From assembly GCA_029706075.1 (NCBI GenBank), contig JAINUG010000087.1:992001-1056000 (forward strand): a stretch of 64,000 nucleotides of DNA. Reading direction: 5' to 3'. Each line of letters opens with the position of its first letter. The stretch's first letter is position 1. The notes beneath the pieces are model-generated. The model did no database searches, was not told the DNA's origin, and saw only the letters and a list, made by a program, of their open reading frames with translations. Shown here in pieces: positions 54,901 through 64,000 of this stretch. The position numbers were made by a program, and so were the translations under genes. The stretch is from Aldrovandia affinis. Taxonomy: Eukaryota > Chordata > Actinopteri > Notacanthiformes > Halosauridae.

Positions 54901-54972
54901 ATTCCAGCCCAGCAGGGCAGCGCCCAGGCTCCGCAAAGAGCCAACAGTGTCAGGCCGAATCATATTTTTGAG
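54901..54972 (+). other. Exon-like segment 3 (unrecognised)
   Basis: tttgtttcag|attcca to tttgag|gtaaga: 72 nt, phase 0 on both sides, encoding IPAQQGSAQAPQRANSVRPN then HIFE. It is GC-richer than its flanks. No family recognised. Confidence 0.3.
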
Positions 54973-57900
54973 GTAAGATGTTTCATTTTGTAGTGAATGG
55001 TCAATTTAGGGTCACTTCCTGTGGTTCAGCTTTGTTCAGTGAGGTTCGATATTGTTTTGCTCCTTTCACATTCACACACATGCAATTAGCATATAGCTAA
55101 TCCACATCTCTTTTGCGGCTTCTTTCCAGACAGCTGGAATAGGCCGCCTCTTGTGGCCTGTTAAAGGACTCTCGAATACTAACTAAGTGTCGAGACAGAA
55201 GCTAGCATTTGTTGCAGCCTCCATTTCTGTTTTATTGCTGGACTCATAAAAACATTACAAAAACATTCCACATATCGCAGTGAGCATATAAGTGCCACTG
55301 TCTCCATTAAAAGGATAGCTTGACACCGGTTGAAATTAACACAGGAAATGTTGGTTTTCCTTATTAGAGGTCCAAGCACGTAGTGCTGAAGCCTGTGGTA
55401 TTGGTTTGTTTACCTTGTTCAATATTTTCCTTCCGCCTCTGGTATTGAAAAAATGGCTTTAGCTTTGACATGGTCACTCATCTCAGATTGTAACTTGTGT
55501 ATTTTAACACTTGGCATGTATCTTAACCAGGCCTGAATTTCTTATTTTGTTTGAGGATGAGTCATTCATTGCATTGTCCAAGATGTTTCTGGTCCCTAGG
55601 TGATGTATACCATATTTGGTGCTGGTTGGTCTAGTGGTTTTTGAGGAAATAGTGTTTAAAGTAGACCACAACATAATGAATAGCAAAAAATCCATTACAT
55701 TATGCCCCCTGATTTCATTGCACATCTGTTGTTCAAAATACTTGGATTCATCCATCAATTGTGTGTATACACTGACTTTGTATGGCGCGCGACAGCTATA
55801 TCCTTTTATTTCAGCTTCCTGTTAGCCAACATTTTCTTAGAAATTCCACTGTCCAACTTTAGCTTTCAAGTTTAAGGATCATTATCAACATCCGTACATT
55901 ATATAATGGTAGGCTCTCAACATTTGGAGATGATGACATTGAAGCTTGCAAAGAGGACCCCTGTCCATTGCAATATGTTAATTATGACAGCTACAGGAGC
56001 AATCTACAATCTAGCTTAGACATTTAATAGAATTCAAATTTTTACCATTGTGACGTTAACATGTATACAGCACCTGCTTCTAGATCAACACATTAGAACG
56101 GTATAGTCACGCTACAGTCCAAATCATGAAAACCAGATTGAGGCAGGGGCATTTTAACAGCAACAGCACTTTGCCCTTACCTATGACTCATAGGCTATGA
56201 TTAACGAGCATTACTCAGTGTGTAATAGGTCTACATTTTAGTGATATCTGCACGTCAACAGGATTTCAGAAATCGCTGAAAAGAACAAAAAGAAAAACTG
56301 CATCTTTTTGATTGGGTGCTCGTGTATATTTTTAATGAATGTGAATGTGCAGCAAGAACAGATCCAAGAATTGCAAGCTCCTTTGAGACATAAAAAAACA
56401 AAACACATATTACATATATGCTGTGACGCATTCTGAGTCTTCTGAGCAGTGAACATGAATTACTCTGAGCCGTAAACACAGATTACTGAGTGTGCTGCAT
56501 CAAAAAGGTACCGCCAGTGGGATGCGGCCGCTTGTCACACTGCTGCCTGTCGCCACCGTGCCAGCATAGTCGCCTGGAACAGCGAGATTTCGGCCCGCTA
56601 TCTCCCAAGTTGTCAGTGGCGCCTTAATTGATGAGGCCTTCTTGGCAATGCGCAAAATCAACTAGTACATTAGGGCCTTCTTCCTCACAAAAGAGACATC
56701 CAGGTATTGGTCGGGAGACAGAGACCGTTTCTTTATAGTTCAGGTGAAATTCACCTTGGAACTTCCAAACTTAATGAGAGACGCTCAGGAGTAAACGATA
56801 GTATAGGGGGTATAAAGCAGGCAAGAAACAAGGAGGCACATAAATCCGCTACGGCTAAACCACAGTGTCTCATCTGACCATGAGCGTGGATATTTAAATT
56901 GGGCATTAATCCCACACCGAAATGATAGTATGCTCTTTATGAATTTTCATTCATGTTGGACAATCCCCATTATATACAAAGGGTCCCATCACAGAGTGGC
57001 ATTGTGCACAAATGCATTTTTATATCATCTCTGACTTATTCCAATAATGTTGTGGATGCATATGTAACCCTTAAATTAGATTGGCACAACAACTACTGTC
57101 TTATATGCCTCCAGAGGATTTGTGTATGTGGTGGGTTTGCAAACTGGTCTGTATAACGTTGTTGTAGCGGATGGAGAGTTCCCAGTTCAAAGAAAGATAT
57201 CGTCAATGGACGATTCTGCAACAGCTCCTGTGAGATTCAGTCTCCAGTCTCACACACGCGGTGATGTCAGGTGTGCACATGGCTTCTGCGTGTCTTGGAC
57301 AAACAGGCTAACAAACTAACTAACAAACAATTGCAGGAATGAGAGAGAATGAGCTTGTGGCTCATTTGCATAACTTCTGCCTGCAACCTTGCGTGAACTA
57401 AAAACGGTGCATGAGTTAACCCCTTGCCAGACTACCGCTGATGCTAAAATTAGGAGGGTTACATGTATGTATTTAGAATGATCAAATAAAATAGAATCAA
57501 AACACTGTAGACATTTTGTGGAAGATAAAATAATTATTCAGCAATTAGTTTGAGGTTGTTTGTGAGTACACATCCCCACTGAACCTGTAACACAGGGAGC
57601 TCTGTAATCCTGATTGTTCTGTTTAAAAACTGGAGCTGTGATCAGAGTGGTACATGAATCAGCGCGAGCAGGACTCCTCCTCGTAAAACCCACTAGGTTT
57701 TTAAGCTAAGGCTTCAGGTGCAGTAACAATCCGTGGGGGTTGAGTTTCCACTCTACTTCACTATCATTAGAGTCAAAAAACCTCCATGAGAATATAATTA
57801 ATATGCACAACTGCTATGCATGCCATACTTACTAGGCGAAAGATACTACTTGAGTTGTGTTAGAATATTTTAAAAAGCAAATAATTTCAAAGCTGATTCA

Positions 57901-60044
57901 ACAAAACATCCAGGTTTTAATACACGTGTTCAACACTTAAGTCGCCCCCCCTAGTAAATCTGAATATTTTATCTGGTAGGCAGGTGCGACAAAAGTAATT
58001 ACCATTTTTGAAAGCATAAAGAAAGGAATTTAATAAATAAACGGACAGTTTTATAAGGGAGGGTGGGGGGGGGGGGTTGGGGGGAAGGGGATAAAACGAA
58101 ACGTTGGGTCGTACCATAAAGCGGTGAAGATGTTTAACAATTGTCATGATAATCCAGCCATGAAAAGAGATAACGCCAACGTAACATTTACTATGAGATT
58201 GGGAAGGGTAATATTCATACGAAACCTTATCTCCTTGCAATAGAAGTTGATTAGGGATGGGCTGTTCCAGTCATGGAGAGCTACGGTGTCTGTTGCTTTT
58301 AGTTCTGCCTTGGCTATTATTAGTCATTTTCAGCTGTTAAAATACATTATTTGGTTTTAAAGCCATTTTTTCCAAATATGAATCGTCTGGTAAGCGAGAG
58401 ATAACTCAGCAATGATCAAAATCACAAGTTAATATGGAGTGTTCATTTGCTATTTCTTTTTTCTACTATATTGTTTCGTGGCTTGTTAGTCTTTATTTTA
58501 TTTTTTATCATCCTCCACAAAAATTTTGTTTCTGATATATAGGAAGATTTTAAGTTTTCCTCTAAATATTAAATACACAGTCACAATTCATATTCAAAGT
58601 GTGAACTGGTCTAACGGAAAGATGATAGCAACATACAGTTTGCAGATGCTCCCTTGTCATAATTTCTCATCTTCTTTCCAAAGCCCTGTAATATGGGGTC
58701 TCTTTAATAAATCGTTTTAATATATTCCATTTCACAGACCAATTGTAGTATCACTTTTGCCCATACAGAAATGCATAAAAATAATAAGGTTAACAAATTA
58801 TTATTTTGCAACCTTGCACACGGTAGAGGAAATGGCCTTGCGTCTTATTGCTATTAAATGTATCCCCTTGATGTTTTCAGCATGGCTACATGTGGTAGGG
58901 CTCTCTCAGGGTAGAGAACATGACTCTGACTCCAGCCCATAAAGCCCCTCTCCAGGCCAATGAGAGTGAATGAGAGTGTACTTAATTAACTGCTAGACTA
59001 CATATCCACTTGCCTGCAGAGGGGACAGTGATGGATGAAGAAGGGAAAGTGAATGAGAGAGGGATGGTTTCCATTGCTATTTCAGCCACTGATAGTTAGC
59101 AGCATTTTGTGTGTCAGCCGTGACAGTAAATAGTTTCATTGTGGAAATTGTAGGCATTTTCTGAAGAACACACACCAAGAGGGAATTGGATTCATTGGAT
59201 CCACTTGTGAGGGCCATTTGCTTGCTCTGTGTTTTAATCCAGAATAATCTTCCCTCCACCCCTGTGCAAGTGCACTTCAAGTGACATACTATCAGCCCTG
59301 TCCCCTTCCTAGAGTGTACACTGTCATCGCCTTTCAATCCCCTTCATAGAGAGTACACTCACGAGATTATAGATAGTTTTAGAGATGGTTCACTCCCATG
59401 TCCTAACATTGAGGGCTATATTTTGGTGAGAACGGTAGCCAAAACGCACATGGGCAGTAATGTAAATGCTCATGTTGTCCATTAACAATAAAAAATGTGG
59501 TGCTATGCAAGTTTCATGTCTGATCATTTGTTTTTTTGTCCACCTCTGGCATTACGTGCTAGTTTGATGTTACTAATGTGCACATATGAACAGGCAAGCG
59601 ATAAACCTCCCATCACACAAGACTCTTTCATCTATGTTCTGTATGTCATCTCTCTGAGTCCAGTTGTAATTTTGACTATTTGAAATGCAACCTGTACTCA
59701 ATTAAGCATTTCAAAGTATTTAAGCATTGCACTTGTAGGGAGTGGTTCAATGCACTTAAATGAGAGAGACCATCTGTACACCTATCAACGTGTGTATGAT
59801 ACATGTTTATTAAATAAGTTTATGCATGTATGTTCAATGGATTTTGCTATGTTAAATATTAAACGTTCATTACAATATCATGGAGTACCTAACTGGATGG
59901 CATATTACACAGTGTCTATAACATATAGTAGCGCAACAGAACTGTATGTACCAATTAGCCAATTAGGGAGAATATTGGATAGACACAGAGAGCATGGGGG
60001 AGGAGGGAGCTGCTTTGTTGCAGACCATCACAAGTACATCAATG
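54973..60044. other. Intergenic, no gene seen
   Basis: AT-rich. Only the G-run at 58057-58090 and a GC-rich patch near 56510-56720 stand out. Confidence 0.6.
58057..58090 (+). repeat. G-run with G-quadruplex potential
   Basis: Tracts GGG, GGG, G12, G6 and GGGG separated by 1-2 base loops in 34 bases, within AT-rich flanks. Confidence 0.9.
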
Positions 60045-60215
60045 AATAATATAATAATAATATATGCCATTTAGTACATGCTTTTATCCAAAGTGACTTA
60101 CAGTAGTAGTGAATGCATACATTTTTCAGTATATGTGGTCCCAGTGGGAATCGAACCCACAACCTAAGCCTTGCCAACACCATGCTCTACCTACTGAGCT
60201 ACGCAGAACCACATG
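60045..60215 (-). mobile_element. Family B SINE, complete, reverse orientation
   Basis: Minus strand: tgcgtagctcagtaggtaga gcatgg (A box), gttgtgggttcgattcccac (B box), then tgtatgcattcactactact gtaagtcactttggataaaag and a tat/aat tail. The head looks like a tRNA but lacks a proper acceptor stem. Confidence 0.85.
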
Positions 60216-62599
60216 AAATGTGGTTGAAGTGGTGAATATGTATTATGTCGCTGACATAGCCTGGTCAATTTAAAAGTAATATAGTTAGTTTTAGTATGTG
60301 CAGCTCAGATGAAAAACAACAACAAAATAAATTAAACTAACGTGCGCCACATCTTCCTCTTCCTTATCTTGTTGACGGAGGCTCCCATAACTTTGCACTT
60401 GCTCTTCATCAGACATGGAGAAATTGCCAGTTTGTTACAGGCTCTCCCATGGTCTGGCTGGTGTGAATTCAAGCTTGTCTGCTAGCTGGTTGGCTACCTA
60501 GCTAAGTTTGCTAGTTAGCTAGCTACCAAACTAGTGAGGCAGTAGTTGGCATGAAACACAGGCTAGCTAACTGCACTAATAAACCTGGCTCACTTGACAA
60601 TGGCCTTATCTCAAACACTGTAGCTAGCTAGCTAGCTAGCTAATGTTAAGCAGATATCTATAGTGGGGCTTGCACGATAATGTCAGCCTACGTATAGCTA
60701 TTGATCAACAGTCCTTTACAGTGACGGTCAATTAAATGTATCTGCCCTGCCAACCACACCCCTTTGTGAATATTCATGGTTATTGTACTTTTTGGATTGA
60801 ACTCTTTGCACAGATTCCTCATAAAATATACTATGAGTATCGATCATGTTAAAACCAAGAACACAAGCATACAATATAAATATAGACATAGGTTAAATAT
60901 GATCAATATCCGGTGCTTCAGTAAGAAAATGAGGTTGCCAGGTTCTCGTCAGTGTACCCCATCCACACAGGCACAACATTTCAGGATAATTTGCATTCTG
61001 CAGGTGGACTGCAGTCAATGCCAACGCAGACAGGTGCATTGCGTTAAAATTAAGTACCACACCTGCCCATGTGCATTACTGCTCCCCTGACAGTAACTTT
61101 TTAAGTTATCATTCTACCTTGCAAAAAGAGACAAGTTTGTTCCCCACAGTGCCGTTTTGATTACGAACAAAATCTCCCATCTGTTGAGATCACTTAAAGA
61201 AAGAAACAGAATCAATTTCAGCAAATCCAAAAAACTACCTTCACACTTCAATGAACCTTTATTGAGCCTCTTGCTTGTGTTCTCCCACAAATGCCCTCAA
61301 CCAACTCAGACACAGGCTTGATAAGTAAACAAAATCTACAGTTGATTACTTTCCTGCTTTGAAATGCCCCTCTCTTGTAAAAATCTATTTTGTGAGATGT
61401 CATTTCAGCATATACATAAACAACCTGAATGAAGGAGCGGAACGCTATAATGAAGTCCTACATTAACATGGGGACGAGCAGAACTGCTACAACATTGTAA
61501 ACACCAGGAATCAGTGAGATACAACATTGCTTTAATGTCCTCATTTGACTGAATGCAGGTTACACCTGTAGTTGCGCTGATAACCTGGGATCTCTTTATT
61601 CCGTAGCCTGTTTGAATACAGCAATCTTTGGCACATTTACAGCATCTCTCCTGATGGATGGGGGATTAGGGCCCTGCTTGGTGAGGAATTTCAATCAGGC
61701 ACCCGATAAACCATCACAACAGTTGCACTGCGTCTTAGGTCCCAGCCTGCACCGCTTCGATTCAGCTCCTGCTGCCAGCTAAGATTGCCTCCATCTCTCT
61801 CTTCCTCTCCCACTCTCTTCTTCCCTCTTCCTGTGACTCATGAATTCAAACGGACTTGGTTTGAGGTGAATGGGACACTCGTGAAAGGCCGTGAGGGACA
61901 GCTTCTTTGAAAGGAGCTCAGCTGGAGAGTAAAGGCTGGGTTGAATGCAACTCAAAAGTTGAACTTCAGAGGCTTCCTCTGTGGTATCACCCTATGCTTC
62001 TCATCTGACATCATTTCGATCATTGCAATTGGTCCGTCACCAAGTATTCAGACCCTGATCGTGTGAGGGTTTCATACAGGGAGAAAGGACTGTATTCAAT
62101 CTAAACAGCTACATTTTCAATGTTAAAAGAAGTTAACATATACCAAGCATATGCTCCATACATCCAACAGGGTTTTAAAATCCTTTTTAGGATAAGGGCC
62201 ACTTATTTATGCTGAATAAAGTGTTAATAACAACAACTTAAATCATTAACAAATACACTGATGTTATTAAATATGCCAGAGTTTCCAGATTGAGAATGAA
62301 ATGTTCTGGCTGATGAATGTGCACTGCTACCCTGCTATATACGTATATATACTGTATATATATATAGTTTTAGTTTAAGTAATCTTGGTCCTTTGGCTAC
62401 AAACATTATCTACTTTGGTGCTGCAATGGCTTGAAAGGGAGAATGGTGAGTTTCTTATTTTGAATGTAAATGCCGAGCAACCATGATTCAAACACTGTGT
62501 GACCACAGAACAGAATACCAGAGTCTGGACTTCACTGCGTTAGGAATGACGATACCGCTCTTCCACGGGAAAGTCAATAAACTCACACTTAACTGATGG
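60216..62599. other. Intergenic, no gene seen
   Basis: AT-rich with gctagcta runs at 60480-60650 and a (TA)-rich tract near 62337-62366; no exon recognised. Confidence 0.6.
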
Positions 62600-62835
62600 A
62601 AGTGGAAAATGCTGTCTCAGGCATCATTCCAGAATATTGAGTTCTGATCTGGCGACTGAGACGGCCATGACATATGGATAACATCAATGTCATGTTCCAC
62701 AAACCAATGAGTGACTGCTTGTGCTCTGTGGATGGGGGCATTGTCATCTTGAAAGACGCTTCTCTCTGCAGGAAATAAATGCTGTAACATGGGGTGAAGA
62801 TGATTACTGAGTGCCATTAAGTAACAATTAACATC
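62600..62835 (-). mobile_element. Tc1-like transposase relic
   Basis: Minus-strand HLFPAERSVFQDDNAPIHRA (second catalytic Asp region) and HMSWPSQSPDQNSI, then loss of similarity at the catalytic Glu. Short, decayed. Confidence 0.85.
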
Positions 62836-63154
62836 AACCTTGCCTTCTAGTCACACTAACAAATCATCAAATCATACATACTGCATTGTGATTCATGAAA
62901 GCTGTTATGGATTTTCCACATGACAAATAAATGTAAATTAGATTCAATTTTAACAATAATAAGTGGGACCAGGTGCAAAACAAAAGAAAATAGGTTGCAG
63001 ACTGTAGAATCCTGGTCAAATAACTTTCAGGAGGTTTGGCCAAGGGAACCCTCTTAGGCCCATTAATATTTCTGGCCGTCATCGACAGTGCTGCCCGAAA
63101 CATCTACACCTACTGGTGGAAATATGTAGATGACCTAAACTTGGAAAAGGGGGG

Positions 63155-63320
63155 CGAGTTCTGTCTCGGAGGAGGTGGATCATCACTGGCCTTGGGGAAT
63201 TAGCTTGACCCAGAGGATGGGTGGCGAGTTCATGGGGGAGGGCGAATCTAAATATATAGAGGGTACTAAATTGGCCACTAAATTGGGAGAAAAACTGGAA
63301 AGAAATCTGAAAAACAAAAA
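63155..63320 (+). mobile_element. Family A SINE 3' fragment
   Basis: gttctgtctcggaggaggtg, then gagggcgaatcta and ccactaaattgggagaaaaa, matching the 3' half of family A. Confidence 0.75.
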
Positions 63321-63789
63321 CGTCCCTTCCCACACACATTCAGCAGGAAAACACTTAATAAATTACGACTCTGAAAACACTGCATCTCATAATACAAAAA
63401 ATCTACAGTGGAATTAACAAATGAATATATGCCATTTTAAACTCAAATTAAAATGACTAAAATTCTAATTCAAATTACAACTATGACATCCAAACCAAAG
63501 TTGAAAAGTTTTTTTTTCTAAGTTGAATAAAATGTTTTTGAGCCACCACAAACAACCTCGTTGCGATTTACTGTGGGCACATTCGCCCGGCACTAGAATA
63601 CGCATCCCCAGCCTGGCACAGCTGTCTGCCTAAGCGATTAGCTTCAAAGAGCTTGAGTGCATCCAGAAACGCACTTGCCGCATCATCCCAGGAAGCTCCT
63701 GCACAAGCTACAGAACTGCATTACAAACTTTAGTGTTCCCTTCACTCAATGACAGGAGGATTAAACTGCGTAGCGGCTTTGCGAAAAGC
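63321..63789. other. Intergenic, possible LINE remnant
   Basis: 63555-63765 translates with many breaks to something like HIRPALEYASPAWHS...LQRACRIILG, reminiscent of a LINE reverse-transcriptase C-terminus; weak. Confidence 0.35.
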
Positions 63790-64000
63790 CTTTTTTTTAA
63801 GAAATGTATTTCTCTTCTCATTTTCTCCCAATTTGATGCCCAATTGTACCCCAATTAATTCAATTATTCCCCTCAGCCCATCGTCTGCAACTACGGAACC
63901 AGCCACTAGTAATCATTCTAGAATATATGCCATTTAGCAGACATTTACAGTAGTGAATGCATACATTTTTCAGTATATGTGGTTCCAATGGGAAGCGAAC
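63790..64000 (-). mobile_element. Family A fragment followed by family B SINE, cut by window end
   Basis: 63822-63905 is reverse family A (ctcattttctcccaatttga tgcccaattgtacccc). 63920-64000 is reverse family B (atatgccatttagcagacat ... ttcagtatatgtggttcc), continuing past the window, as in the 19005-19330 nested arrangement. Confidence 0.75.

Noticed and set aside
56510-56720. GC-rich patch with cggcccgctatctccc and a rare-cutter-like gcggccgc
   Set aside because: Possibly a decayed Tc1-like terminus on the minus strand, but similarity was too weak to call.
60130-60212. tRNA-like sequence with A and B boxes (minus strand)
   Set aside because: It lies at the head of a family B SINE with an L2-like tail, has sister copies at 2850, 19190 and the window end, and lacks a matching acceptor stem; so SINE, not tRNA gene.

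Overview
The window is vertebrate genomic DNA, almost certainly from a ray-finned fish. The evidence is one large intron-containing gene whose exons encode a typical vertebrate B-Raf kinase, set in AT-rich DNA with many tRNA-derived SINEs, L2/CR1-type LINE pieces and Tc1-like relics of the kinds common in teleosts. I cannot name the species.

Layout. 1-14.2 kb: no recognisable gene. It holds a Tc1-like terminus at the left edge, a large inverted duplication (arms near 986-1763 and 5574-6720), an L2-type LINE with an open reverse-transcriptase reading frame (4020-5182), SINEs and minisatellites. 14.3-42.3 kb: braf on the + strand, with 19 coding exons that I could place exactly at splice sites (CDS 14317-42323, about 776 aa). 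42.3-49.2 kb: probable long 3' UTR of the braf-X1-type transcript. 49.2-64 kb: no gene I recognise; repeats and three exon-like segments of unknown status.

The braf protein has all expected parts: a BRAF-specific N-terminal region (exons 1-3), Ras-binding domain (exons 3-5), cysteine-rich zinc domain (exon 6), a Ser-rich linker with the first 14-3-3 site (exons 7-10), and a complete kinase domain (exons 11-18) with glycine loop, catalytic lysine, HRD, DFG and the activation-segment valine equivalent to human V600, then the C-terminal 14-3-3 site. Two alternative 3' ends are visible and match the two known human ends (read-through of exon 18 with a very short UTR, or splicing to a tiny exon 19 with a long UTR).

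Unusual points: (1) the exon 12 donor region is tandemly duplicated and the first copy carries one extra base that breaks the reading frame as assembled; (2) the exon 17 splice donor is the seed of a minisatellite with eight gtaaac donors plus one gtgaac variant; (3) intron 14 has the hallmarks of a U12-type (minor spliceosome) intron; (4) a 149-bp foldback element lies in the predicted 3' UTR; (5) the inverted duplication contains both an occupied and an empty site for the same SINE. No bacterial-style features, CRISPR arrays or viral genes were found.
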